From an uncultured Caldilinea sp. (GTDB taxonomy: Bacteria; Chloroflexota; Anaerolineae; Caldilineales; Caldilineaceae), in the NCBI RefSeq assembly GCF_937128415.1, contig NZ_CAKZMJ010000051.1:1-44358 (forward strand): DNA of 44,358 bases, in the 5' to 3' direction. The position numbers were made by a program, and so were the translations under genes. How positions within the stretch are numbered: position 1 is the first letter of the stretch; every line of letters starts with the position of its first letter. The notes below the pieces were generated by a model, which was not told where the DNA came from, ran no database searches, and saw only the letters and a program-made list of their open reading frames with translations. Below, piece by piece: positions 25,000 through 44,358 of the stretch.

Positions 25000-27507
<2,508 letters not shown>

Positions 27508-27600
27508 CGAAATCTCCCAGATCGATGAGGAGCGGAGAAGGATGCATCGCTCTCCCCAGCATAGGGCGCTCGACGACGGACGCAAGCGACAAAATATGCA

Positions 27601-28476
27601 TTATGAGCTGGGCGGTTGGTTCAGCGTGAAGTCCGGCGGCGTCGGCGCAACGAATCGACGCTCGACGCCGAAAATCTGCGCAGGCAGGGTGATGGAGCGG
27701 GCGTGGAGCATCAGCCGAGGCGCAGAGTGCGCCGAACCGTAGAGGCGATCGCCCAGGATCTGCGCGCCGAAATAGGCCAGATGCACGCGCAACTGGTGCA
27801 TGCGCCCCGTCTCCGGGAAGAGACGCACCCACATGCGATTGTCGCCGGCGGCGAGCACTTCGTAGCGGGTGACCGCGCGCTGTCCGCCTCGCTCCGTCGC
27901 CTCCATTTGATCGCGGCGACGCCGGCTGGGGCGCAGATGCACATCGATCACGCCGCGCTGCGCCAGACGGTTGGGCGCAGCCACTACGGCGATGTATTCC
28001 TTGTGCACCAACCCTTCCTGGAAAGCGCGGGCGAGCAAGGCGTTGATCTCGCCCCCGCGCGTCAACAGCACCACGCCAGAAGTGTCGCGATCCAGGCGGT
28101 GAAAGAGCGTGAGCGGCCCGAAATGCGCTGTAGCCAGTTGCAACAGAGACGGCCGATCCAGACCGCGCCGCGGCTCGCAGAGCAGCCCGGCCGGTTTGTT
28201 CACCGCCAACAGGTCGCCTTCGTCGGCGATGAGCCAGGCAGGATCGAACTGCTGGGGATGGGAGGGCAGCGTAGCGGGCGCGCGGTGGACGGTGATGACA
28301 TCGCCGTTGGAGACGAGCCAGGAGGCCAGCCACACTGTGCGCCCATTGACCTCCACCTGGCGTTGTCCGATCAAACGTTGAATAGCCTGGCGCCCACTCT
28401 GGGGATAGCGGGCGCGCAGGACGCGGTCGAGACGTTGGGGCGCAGGCAGGTCGTCAACGACAAAGCGCTCAGCCAC
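27601..28476 (-). CDS. RluA-family rRNA/tRNA pseudouridine synthase
   Basis: 291 residues. An S4-like RNA-binding domain is at about 13-65 (QRLDRVLRARYPQSGRQAI, VNGRTV). The pseudouridine synthase domain follows, with LLAVNKPAGL and the catalytic motif HRLDRDTSG (Asp129). PETGRMHQLRVHLAYFGAQI and GDRLYG complete the family set. The GTG at 28476 comes 7 bp after the aspartate aminotransferase stop, consistent with one transcript. RluC/RluD-like specificity cannot be assigned. Confidence 0.92.
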   Translation of the reverse strand: MAERFVVDDLPAPQRLDRVLRARYPQSGRQAIQRLIGQRQVEVNGRTVWLASWLVSNGDVITVHRAPATLPSHPQQFDPAWLIADEGDLLAVNKPAGLLCEPRRGLDRPSLLQLATAHFGPLTLFHRLDRDTSGVVLLTRGGEINALLARAFQEGLVHKEYIAVVAAPNRLAQRGVIDVHLRPSRRRRDQMEATERGGQRAVTRYEVLAAGDNRMWVRLFPETGRMHQLRVHLAYFGAQILGDRLYGSAHSAPRLMLHARSITLPAQIFGVERRFVAPTPPDFTLNQPPSS

Positions 28477-28483
28477 CGGCGAT

Positions 28484-29686
<1,203 letters not shown>

Positions 29687-29743
29687 TGTTAGCCCTCTTA
29701 AAAATTTTTTCCCGCTTTGAAAAATTAACCCGTGCGATTGATT

Positions 29744-31474
<1,731 letters not shown>

Positions 31475-31627
31475 CGTCTGTTCGCCCCTTTCGTTCTGTG
31501 CCCTTCGCCTTTCGATGCTCTCCCTCTATCGCAAGCATGAAAGCAGCGAGCGCATCACGATAAAAAACTGTGGCAACCCTGCAAGGATTGTACCGGGACT
31601 GCGCTGAAAGCGTCAATCGACTCCGAG

Positions 31628-31684
31628 TCAATAATTCTCACGATTTTCATAATAATTGACACCGATCCACCGGCGTGCTATACT
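31628..31684 (+). promoter_or_regulatory. Strong sigma70 promoter with AT-rich upstream dyad
   Basis: TTGACA (31656-31661) and TATACT (31679-31684) are 17 bp apart, with a TGn-extended -10. Upstream, TCAATAATT (31628) and AATAATTGA (31651) form an 8-of-9 inverted repeat that overlaps the -35. The same ATTTT-ATAA-AATTGAC layout recurs before sufR and before the gene at 37388. Confidence 0.6.
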
Positions 31685-31772
31685 CGCGACGATTCGAGGC
31701 GCACAACAGTGTGGGGTGAAAGACCTCTGTGCAGCGCCGCTCAAAAAGCGAATGATTTGAGGAGCAGCGATC

Positions 31773-33182
<1,410 letters not shown>

Positions 33183-33242
33183 AAGGCTGAGCGGCGACGA
33201 AACGCAAGTCGACAAATTACGCAAACAGGAGGAGGCTTTGAT

Positions 33243-33449
33243 ATGAGCAGCTTTTCCAACCCGCATTACATGTATCTGTTCTCACTTAAAAACGGCAAAA
33301 AGAAACTGGCCTACGGGCAGTCGCCGGAAGATGCGCTGGAAATCTTGCGGATTCGTCTAACCGAAGAGGAGATGAACGAAATCCTGCCTGACCAATACAT
33401 CAAAATCAATCAGCGTGAACTGCAGCAATATGTTCATGAACTCGGCTAG
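33243..33449 (+). CDS. Unknown 68-residue protein
   Basis: Not recognised. It begins MSSFSNPHYMYLFSLKNGKK and continues with YGQSPEDALEILRIRLTEEE and a basic/polar end QRELQQYVHELG. The predicted fold is a strand pair then helices. AGGAGG sits 5 bp before the ATG, and it lies 60 bp after the B12-radical SAM stop, so it is almost certainly translated and cotranscribed. It could be a partner, carrier or peptide substrate of that enzyme. It has no Cys and no obvious leader/core division, so a RiPP precursor role is only a possibility. Confidence 0.7.
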   Translation: MSSFSNPHYMYLFSLKNGKKKLAYGQSPEDALEILRIRLTEEEMNEILPDQYIKINQRELQQYVHELG

Positions 33450-33519
33450 CCGATGAGCGGGGCCGGCCATCAGATTGAGGCGTAAGTGAGGCGGAAGAGC
33501 ATCCAATGGCGGAGGAAGG

Positions 33520-33813
33520 ATGCGCCTTTCGACAGAACAGCGAGATGTTCTCATCGCCATGCAGCGAGGCGACCGGCTGAAAGTGCATCGCACGGTCGAT
33601 GGCGTCAAGCAATATTTGCTGCATCGTCTCGACGAGACCGGCGTGGTTGAAGTCAAAGCCGGCGTAGTGGACGCACTGGTGCGCGCCGGTCTGATCGAGA
33701 GCAACATGAAGTTCCCGGCGGCCACCTTTCTGTTGACGGACAAGGGCGCCGGGCTGGCCGCACGCCTCACAGGCGACGAACGCACGCCGATCGGTCCGCG
33801 CAATTTCGGCTGA
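33520..33813 (+). CDS. Small winged-helix-like protein
   Basis: 97 residues. The layout LSTEQRDVLIAMQRGDRLKV, a two-strand hairpin (HRTVDGVKQYLLHRLDETG), a helix (VVDALVRAGLIESN) and a final strand-helix (TFLLTDKGAGLAARL) looks like a compact winged helix, with loose similarity to YjhX-type proteins. GGAGGAAGG immediately precedes the ATG. It is third in the likely operon after the B12-radical SAM gene. A regulatory role is inferred from the fold only. Confidence 0.65.
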   Translation: MRLSTEQRDVLIAMQRGDRLKVHRTVDGVKQYLLHRLDETGVVEVKAGVVDALVRAGLIESNMKFPAATFLLTDKGAGLAARLTGDERTPIGPRNFG

Positions 33814-33852
33814 CCGTCCTTACGCAGATATTTATCATAAATTTTATAAAAA

Positions 33853-33881
33853 TTGACGCCCTGGCTGTTTTGTGCTATAAG
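33853..33881 (+). promoter_or_regulatory. sigma70 promoter of sufR-like gene
   Basis: TTGACG (33853-33858) and TATAAG (33876-33881) lie 17 bp apart, with TGn-extended -10 (TGCTATAAG) and an AT-rich upstream tract. It is nearly the same as the promoter at 31656-31684. A SufR-type repressor might bind around it, but no clear dyad was found. Confidence 0.6.
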
Positions 33882-33987
33882 AGGGCTGACCGATAAAAGC
33901 GTATTCTGGCGGAACCCTTTTGCGTTGCGCCGAACGTTTGCAGTGCGTAAGTTCGTGTAGGAAGCAAGTTAAAGACAGGCCCAGATC

Positions 33988-34674
33988 GTGCACGCAGTTC
34001 GCAGGCATATTCTTGAAATTTTGAAGGAGACAGGCGGCGCCACCGTCGCCGAGCTGGCGGAGCGGCTCGATATGGCGCCGGTTTCGGTGCGTCACCATCT
34101 GGACATTCTCCAGGGAGACAACCTGATTCGCGTAGGGCGGCTGGAGCGCACGGGCGGCGTCGGACGCCCCCAACAGATTTATCAGTTGACCGACGACGCA
34201 ATCGAGCTTTTCCCCAAGAATTTTGCCGTTCTCGCCGCAGGGATGGTGCGGCAGCTCAAGCAGAGATTGCCGCCTGAACAGGTCGACGCCATCTTTGAGT
34301 CGCTGGCCGACGAGATGGCGGCGGAGGCGCATGTCGCCGACCTCGAAGCGCTCCCGATGCCTGAACGGTTGGAGCGCATCACGGCTTTTCTCAATGAACG
34401 AGGATACCTGGCGCGTTGGGAGCCGGCGGACGGCGAGGGGGAGGTGTACATGCTCTATAAACACAACTGCCCCTACGCAGGCATGTCCGACGAGCATCGG
34501 GAACTGTGCATGATGGATCAATGGCTGATCGACCGACTGGTCGGCGCACCTTGCAGTCGCACCGCTTCGGTCGTCAACAACGACAAGTGTTGCGCCTATC
34601 AGATCGAAGCCGAGGGGGAAGCGAAGCGATCCGACGCGACTGCGCGTTGCCAGGAAATCCTGCTGGCGGCATAA
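33988..34674 (+). CDS. SufR-like Fe-S-sensing winged-helix repressor
   Basis: 228 residues. The N-terminal DeoR/ArsR-like winged helix is VAELAERLDMAPVSVRHHLD (20-39) followed by the wing GRPQQIYQLTD. The C-terminal part carries Cys161, Cys174, Cys189 and Cys201/Cys202 (NCPY..., ELCMM, APCSR, KCCAY), close to the conserved cysteine spacing of SufR, which binds an Fe-S cluster and controls suf genes. Spacing here is 12, 14 and 11 or 12 residues, not exactly the textbook pattern. The start is the GTG at 33988. The neighbours (MoaA, IscA-type, Nfu-type and radical SAM genes) are what such a regulator would be expected to control. Confidence 0.82.
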   Translation: MHAVRRHILEILKETGGATVAELAERLDMAPVSVRHHLDILQGDNLIRVGRLERTGGVGRPQQIYQLTDDAIELFPKNFAVLAAGMVRQLKQRLPPEQVDAIFESLADEMAAEAHVADLEALPMPERLERITAFLNERGYLARWEPADGEGEVYMLYKHNCPYAGMSDEHRELCMMDQWLIDRLVGAPCSRTASVVNNDKCCAYQIEAEGEAKRSDATARCQEILLAA

Positions 34675-34725
34675 TGCAAAAGCGCGCTTTTGCCGACGGG
34701 TGCGAAAGTTGAATGTGAGGAGCAT

Positions 34726-35787
<1,062 letters not shown>

Positions 35788-35798
35788 TGAAGCGTGTT

Positions 35799-35880
35799 GC
35801 GTATTCCGTATGCGTATTCCATATGCGTATTCTGGAGTTGCCACGAAACACGCAGCACGAAACACACGTAGCACGAAAGA
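35799..35880. repeat. Short tandem arrays after moaA
   Basis: Three 13-bp units GCGTATTCC-NNAT (35799-35832) are followed by CACGAAACACGCAG, CACGAAACACACGTAG and CACGAAAG (35842 on). They fill the gap between moaA and the IscA-type gene and leave little room for a promoter. Confidence 0.65.
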
Positions 35881-35916
35881 AAAGAGCATCTTGTAGATTC
35901 AAGGAGACGGGGAACT

Positions 35917-36288
<372 letters not shown>

Positions 36289-36302
36289 TGCGCAGACAGG
36301 AG

Positions 36303-36356
36303 ATGCGCAGCGGTTGGGATTGAGATTCTCCGTTTCACCGCTGCGCATTTTCTTTT
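36303..36356 (+). terminator. Rho-independent terminator after IscA-type gene
   Basis: Twelve-base arms ATGCGCAGCGGT and ACCGCTGCGCAT with a 22-nt loop that holds a further GAG/CTC stem, followed by TTTTCTTTT. It lies 15 bp after the stop codon. Confidence 0.85.
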
Positions 36357-36452
36357 AAGCGAGCGTCCTGCGAACGCACAATGCACTCTGCCAACCTGGT
36401 TGCAGCTCCGTTCTGCAGGACTCTCTTTGCAGCGCATATCCAGGCATTCCCA

Positions 36453-36845
36453 ATGAAGGCGCGCTATTTCACGTTAGAAGAAGCGCAGGCGACGCTGCCG
36501 CAAGTGAAGAAATTGATGGAGCAGGTGCAGTCCGCCCGGCGTGAAATTTTGCGCCTGCGTCCCGACGCATTGCCGGCAATCGAGCAGGCGGCGTTGAACG
36601 GCGGCAACAAACTGCTGGGCGAGTTGGCGGTGCACGCCATGCGGCTGGAGGAGGGCGTCCGGGGGATTATGGCGCTCGGCGCCGTGATCAAAGACATCGA
36701 CGCCGGCCTGGTGGACTTTGTCGGCCTGCGCAACGGCCGTGAGATTTTTCTTTGCTGGCAGTACGGCGAAGAGGAGATCGGCTACTGGCATGAACTCAAC
36801 GCCGGCTTCGCCGGACGGCGACCGTTGGATGAATATATCCAGTAG
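36453..36845 (+). CDS. DUF2203 protein
   Basis: 130 residues from the ATG at 36453, where the family start (MKARYFTLEEAQATLPQVKKL) occurs; a reading from 36381 adds unrelated residues. A helical first half is followed by the conserved DIDAGLVDFVGLRNGREIFLC in two pieces and WQYGEEEIGYWHELNAGFAGR. Function is unknown. It is found here between two Fe-S assembly proteins; the link is by location only. Confidence 0.82.
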   Translation: MKARYFTLEEAQATLPQVKKLMEQVQSARREILRLRPDALPAIEQAALNGGNKLLGELAVHAMRLEEGVRGIMALGAVIKDIDAGLVDFVGLRNGREIFLCWQYGEEEIGYWHELNAGFAGRRPLDEYIQ

Positions 36846-36965
36846 CAGTTTAGCGACATACTCTCATCCCGTGTACAGGGCTGGTTGTGAACAGGCTGAA
36901 ACGTTGGATTTTCTTGCAAGAACCAGAGCCGCCTTGTAGGGATGGGAGCATCGGAAGGATCGGTT

Positions 36966-37340
<375 letters not shown>

Positions 37341-37387
37341 GCGCACCGTCTTTGTTAGACAACCATCCTGATTGAAGGAGGAACAAC

Positions 37388-38878
<1,491 letters not shown>

Positions 38879-38881
38879 ACC

Positions 38882-40345
<1,464 letters not shown>

Positions 40346-40377
40346 CGCCTTGCATCGAGAAACAAGTGTTCATCCGA

Positions 40378-40407
40378 CAGCCCGCCCTGAAGTCAAAGGG
40401 CGGGCTG
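40378..40407 (+). terminator. GC-rich hairpin, probable terminator
   Basis: Perfect 11-bp arms CAGCCCGCCCT and AGGGCGGGCTG with an 8-nt loop, followed by TTGATTCG. T-richness is modest, so efficiency is uncertain. Confidence 0.5.
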
Positions 40408-40442
40408 TTGATTCGTCTGACGCAATGTAAGTTTGCGACAGG

Positions 40443-41531
<1,089 letters not shown>

Positions 41532-42022
41532 CGCATCCCTCACCCAAAAGAAAATTGTCTCATCCAATCTTTCCGCAAATTCCGCGGGCTTTAACAAATT
41601 ATCCTGAGAACGCGTAGGCGCAGCGACAGCGCGCCCTTCTCCCCCTCTCCCAGCCTTGGGAGAGGGGGGATGGGGGGTGAGGGCCTTGTCCCCTGACTTC
41701 TGGGTGTGTCTGGGATGTGCGGCTGCGAGCCGCACCTACGGTGAATCCAGAGAATTCAGGGCTGCTGCGGCGCTCGTTTCTCCCCCTCTCCCAGTCTTGG
41801 GAGAGGGGGTTGGGGGGCGAGGGCTGCCCTGTCGCAGCCCGATTTCAGGCTTGTGTGCAGGATATTACATCGTTGCGCCCAGTGTCCGCGTACGCTGTTC
41901 TGCGATCGTCGGAGATGCAGGGGCGGAAGCGTTTCGCGCTGCGTGAAAGGCGCCAGCGCACGCCGATGGGCGCACCGACGCCCTACCAGCACAAGCCCCC
42001 AGAAAAGGAGTCGGACGTTTTC
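41532..42022. repeat. Repeat-filled intergenic region with three hairpins
   Basis: No gene recognised. Hairpins with arms CCCCCTCTCCCA/TGGGAGAGGGGG stand at 41641-41668 and 41782-41809. Between them at 41717-41742 is a GCGGCTGCGAGCCGC element. These are the same two families as upstream of pepT. G-rich GGGGGG-GAGGGC tails follow each large hairpin. Confidence 0.75.
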
Positions 42023-42640
42023 ATGTTGGATCACACGCTGCGCGTCTACAAAGATGACTTGCTCAGACCCCTGGCCGTTCATTTTTATGGCGTCTCGCCC
42101 AATCTCATCACGATGGCGGCGCTCCTCGTCGGGCTGCTCGCCGCCTGCGCTGCAGCCTTTCAGTGGCAGTGGGCGGCGCTCGGCCTATGGCTGGCGAATC
42201 GCTTTCTGGACGGCCTGGATGGCATGGTGGCGCGCGCCCACGCGCGGCAAAGCGATTTCGGCGGCTATCTCGACATCGTGTCCGATTTTGTGGTGTACGC
42301 CGCCATCCCGATCTGCCTCTACTGGTGCAATCAAAGCCCGACCAATGCGCTGGCGCTGGCGCTGCTGCTGGCGAGCTTCTACGTCAACGCTGCGTCCTGG
42401 ATGTATCTTTCGGCTATTTTGGAAAAGCGCGCCCTGGGCGCCCGCATGCGAGGCGAACTGACCACCGTCGCCATGCCGGCGACGGTGATCGGCGGCGCTG
42501 AGACCATCCTGTTTTACTGCCTATTTTTGCTCTGGCCGGGTGCGCTGCCCTGGCTCTTCACGCTGATGGCGATCCTGGTCCTGGTCGGCGTGGGGGTGCG
42601 CCTGCACTGGGCGAGATGTCACTTGGGGACAAGAAATTGA
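42023..42640 (+). CDS. CDP-alcohol phosphatidyltransferase family protein
   Basis: 205 residues with about six membrane segments. The CDP-alcohol phosphotransferase motif is complete: DGLDGMVAR, eight residues, GGYLDIVSD. The family couples a CDP-linked lipid (or CDP-alcohol) to an alcohol acceptor to make phospholipid head groups. The start is the ATG at 42023 (AAAAGGAG upstream); the frame is open further upstream through repeat DNA. PgsA, PssA or an inositol-type role cannot be separated. It is the nearest gene to the SPASM-like radical SAM protein. Confidence 0.88.
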   Translation: MLDHTLRVYKDDLLRPLAVHFYGVSPNLITMAALLVGLLAACAAAFQWQWAALGLWLANRFLDGLDGMVARAHARQSDFGGYLDIVSDFVVYAAIPICLYWCNQSPTNALALALLLASFYVNAASWMYLSAILEKRALGARMRGELTTVAMPATVIGGAETILFYCLFLLWPGALPWLFTLMAILVLVGVGVRLHWARCHLGTRN

Positions 42641-42720
42641 GGTGAGAAGAAATTTCGGGCCATACAGGAATATGTCGTCAATTGCACAACTCTGATATGG
42701 GAAGTTTTAAAATTTGACTC

Positions 42721-42752
42721 TTGACTCTGTACTAAACTGCAGGGTTTATGAT
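42721..42752 (+). promoter_or_regulatory. MerR-type promoter with 20-bp spacer
   Basis: TTGACT (42721-42726) and TATGAT (42747-42752) are 20 bp apart, the long spacing typical of MerR-activated promoters. Inside the spacer CTGTA...TGCAG is an imperfect dyad. The sequence TTGACTCTGTACT...GCAGGGT is similar to known Pb/Cd/Zn MerR-family promoters. Confidence 0.7.
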
Positions 42753-42782
42753 GGATTTATGCATGCACCGAAAGGAGATGAC

Positions 42783-43190
42783 TTGAGCAAACTTCGCATT
42801 GGCCAGGTCGCCCAGGCGGCTGGCGTCAACATTGAGACGATTCGTTTCTACGAACGGTGCGGGTTGCTCGCCGACCCGGGACGCAGCGAGAGCGGCTATC
42901 GCGCCTATCCGCCTGAGACCGTCGGCCGCGTGCGTTTCATCAAACGAGCGCAACAGCTCGGCTTCACGCTGCGCGAAATCGGCGGCCTGCTGGCGTTGCG
43001 CATCGATGAGACGGCGACGTGTGAGCAGGTGCGCGCCCAGGCGGAGGCGAAGCTGGCGGAGATCGACGCCAAAATTGCCGACCTACGGCGCATCCGCGCC
43101 GCTTTGGCTGCGCTGGCGGCTGCATGCGTCAACGATGGCCCAACCAGCGAATGCCCACTGCTTGATGCGATGGAGCGCGAGTTTGAATAG
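42783..43190 (+). CDS. MerR-family soft-metal-responsive regulator
   Basis: 135 residues from the TTG at 42783, preceded by AAAGGAG; this gives the normal family start SKLRIGQVAQAAGVN. An ATG at 42759 in frame would lie at the expected transcription start. The winged helix (VNIETIRFYERCGLL) is followed by the long dimer helix. Cys80, Cys115 and Cys124 have exactly the spacing (35 and 9) of the Hg-binding cysteines of MerR, also used by Pb sensors (ACVNDGPTSECP). It should twist and activate its own 20-bp-spacer promoter on binding metal. The only gene in the operon is a small thioredoxin-like protein; no merA or efflux pump is present. Confidence 0.9.
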   Translation: MSKLRIGQVAQAAGVNIETIRFYERCGLLADPGRSESGYRAYPPETVGRVRFIKRAQQLGFTLREIGGLLALRIDETATCEQVRAQAEAKLAEIDAKIADLRRIRAALAALAAACVNDGPTSECPLLDAMEREFE

Positions 43191-43210
43191 TCTGATCAAG
43201 GGGTAAAAAC

Positions 43211-43459
43211 ATGAAGGTGGAAGTTTTCAGCGCCGACTGCAGATTGTGCGACCGAACAATTGCGTTGTTACAAGAGCGCTTCCCGTCCCTATCGTTGATC
43301 GTGCACCGCTCTTCTGAATGCCGTGATGGGAGCTGTTGCAAACTGGCGGCGCACTACGGTGTAAGGGCAGTGCCGACCATTGTTGTAGACGGAGAGATCG
43401 TGCAAGTCGGGCTGCCGGATGAAGGGGATCTGCACCTTCTGGCGGAACGTCTTCGTTAA
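43211..43459 (+). CDS. Small thioredoxin-like protein
   Basis: 82 residues. CRLC (Cys10, Cys13) at the end of the first strand and the cis-Pro loop AVPTI mark a thioredoxin/glutaredoxin fold. Three more cysteines (Cys37, Cys42, Cys43 in SECRDGSCC) lie in a loop that could bind a metal. AAGGGG precedes the ATG, 20 bp after merR, so it is in the same transcript. It may deliver or detoxify the metal sensed by the regulator, or repair thiols under metal stress. Confidence 0.85.
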   Translation: MKVEVFSADCRLCDRTIALLQERFPSLSLIVHRSSECRDGSCCKLAAHYGVRAVPTIVVDGEIVQVGLPDEGDLHLLAERLR

Positions 43460-43557
43460 TCCGCATTCATTATAAGTCGTATGCCCCAGTGATAATGCAT
43501 ACGGGCGCTTCCACCGTGGCAATCCCCTGAACTTGAAAAATTCTCGAAATTGGGGGC

Positions 43558-43623
43558 TTGAAAATTTTCGCCGAATATGTTATAAACATTTTGCGCAGCT
43601 ATTTGGTCTATACCAGTCTATAC
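43558..43623 (+). promoter_or_regulatory. Promoter and HutC/NagR-type operator of gntR
   Basis: TTGAAA (43558-43563) and TATAAA (43581-43586) are 17 bp apart. TGGTCTATACCA at 43604-43615 matches the TGGT-nnnn-ACCA operators of GntR/HutC regulators. A second GTCTATAC copy follows 10 bp on (43616-43623), on the same face of the helix. It lies just before the start codon, which has no clear ribosome-binding site. Confidence 0.65.
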
Positions 43624-43630
43624 GATTTTT

Positions 43631-44358
43631 ATGCAACTGCAGCGCGAGGCGCCTGACCCACTCTACCAGCAGATCAAAGAGCGCCTGACCGTCGCCATCC
43701 GCGCCGGCGAGTTCGAGCCGCATCAACGGCTGCCTTCAGAGCGAGAGCTGTCCGAGCAATACGGCGTCAGCCGCATGACCGTACGGCAGGCACTGCAAGC
43801 GCTGGTGCGTGACGGCCTGCTCTACACCCGCGTGGGCAAAGGCACCTTCGTCGCCGAGCCAAAGATCGATCAGCAATTGCGCCGGTTGACCGGCTTCAGC
43901 CAGGACGTCACTGCGCGCGGGGGCAAACCGAGCAGCCGCGTGCTCGAAGCGCAGGTGGTCGAGGCGACGCCGGAGGTGGCCGCCGCCCTCCGCATGACGC
44001 CCGGGGGCGAAGTGATCCGCCTGACGCGGCTGCGTCTCTCCAACGACACGCCGCTGGCGATCGAGACCGCGCACCTTCCTTTCGCGCGGTTTTCTGGGCT
44101 GCTCTCCCATGATTTCGCCGTGGAGTCGCTCTATATGGTGCTGGGACAGGAATACGGCGTGGCGCTGACGGAGGCGGAGCAGGTGCTGGAGGCGGCGGTG
44201 GCGGACGTCGACGAGGTGCGGCTGCTCGAGTTGACGCCGCCCGCGGCTGTGATGCGCATGCAGCGGCTCACCGTGGACAGTGAGGGCGAACCGGTGGAAT
44301 ATGTGTTGTCCACCTACCGCGGCGACCGCTACAAGTTTCGCTTTCATCTTCAGGCAGG
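43631..44358 (+). CDS. GntR/HutC-family transcriptional regulator, 3' end outside window
   Basis: At least 242 residues visible. The GntR winged helix occupies 1-72 (PLYQQIKERLTVAIRAGEF, LPSERELSEQYGVSRMTVRQ, GKGTFVA). The UTRA effector domain follows (FSQDVTARGGKPSSRVLEA, VIRLTRLRLSNDTPLAIE, EYVLSTYRGDRYKF). The protein appears nearly complete at the window edge, so most of it is here. HutC-type regulators bind sugar phosphates or amino-acid derivatives. The operator in front suggests autoregulation; targets lie to the right. Confidence 0.93.
   Translation, partial: MQLQREAPDPLYQQIKERLTVAIRAGEFEPHQRLPSERELSEQYGVSRMTVRQALQALVRDGLLYTRVGKGTFVAEPKIDQQLRRLTGFSQDVTARGGKPSSRVLEAQVVEATPEVAAALRMTPGGEVIRLTRLRLSNDTPLAIETAHLPFARFSGLLSHDFAVESLYMVLGQEYGVALTEAEQVLEAAVADVDEVRLLELTPPAAVMRMQRLTVDSEGEPVEYVLSTYRGDRYKFRFHLQA

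Overview
The window is GC-rich and densely coded on both strands. It looks like the chromosome of a filamentous or thermophilic member of the Chloroflexota (Caldilinea/Anaerolineae-like). This is an inference from three things: coproporphyrin-type heme genes; long secreted proteins with Pro/Thr-rich 'TPTPT' linkers, LysM, META and DUF4013 domains; and many GC-rich palindromic repeats between genes. No rRNA, tRNA, CRISPR array, phage or insertion sequence was recognised.

Layout. 1-2517 (minus): a heme block with a partial ferrochelatase, a chlorite-dismutase-fold coproheme decarboxylase and an AhbD-like radical SAM heme synthase. 2738-3550: a PPK2 polyphosphate kinase. 3951-6134 (minus): an IclR regulator with a class-III aminotransferase. 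6423-8341: a metallo-beta-lactamase-fold hydrolase, DNA-3-methyladenine glycosylase I and a MazG-like pyrophosphohydrolase. 8386-18580: an envelope/secreted-protein zone with an anchored PT-rich surface protein, PepT, an alpha/beta-hydrolase-Sel1 lipoprotein, a double-META lipoprotein and a DNRLRE/Fn3-like protein. It also holds two decayed genes: a META remnant and a DUF1269 gene broken by an amber codon. 18760-23427 (minus): DUF4013 protein, a WecA/MraY-like sugar-phosphate transferase, AsnRS, a charge-polarised unknown and a LysM/lamin-tail protein. 23683-24972: an HtrA-like protease. 25000-31474 (minus): ComEC, an RluA-type pseudouridine synthase, an aspartate aminotransferase and adenine deaminase.

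31773-41531 (plus) is the most unusual part. Five radical SAM enzymes (three B12-binding type, MoaA, and one SPASM-like) are interleaved with a SufR-like Fe-S-sensing repressor, an IscA/ErpA-type protein, an Nfu-type scaffold, a DUF2203 protein and two small unknown proteins. At least three promoters here share one architecture (AT-rich upstream tract, TTGAC/TTGGAC -35, TGn-extended -10). Fe-S assembly, its sensor and heavy Fe-S consumers therefore sit together.

42023-44358 (plus): a CDP-alcohol phosphatidyltransferase, a MerR regulator with the three-cysteine soft-metal signature behind a 20-bp-spacer MerR promoter, a small thioredoxin-like protein, and the start of a GntR/HutC regulator with a recognisable operator. 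Dispersed hairpin families recur between genes throughout.
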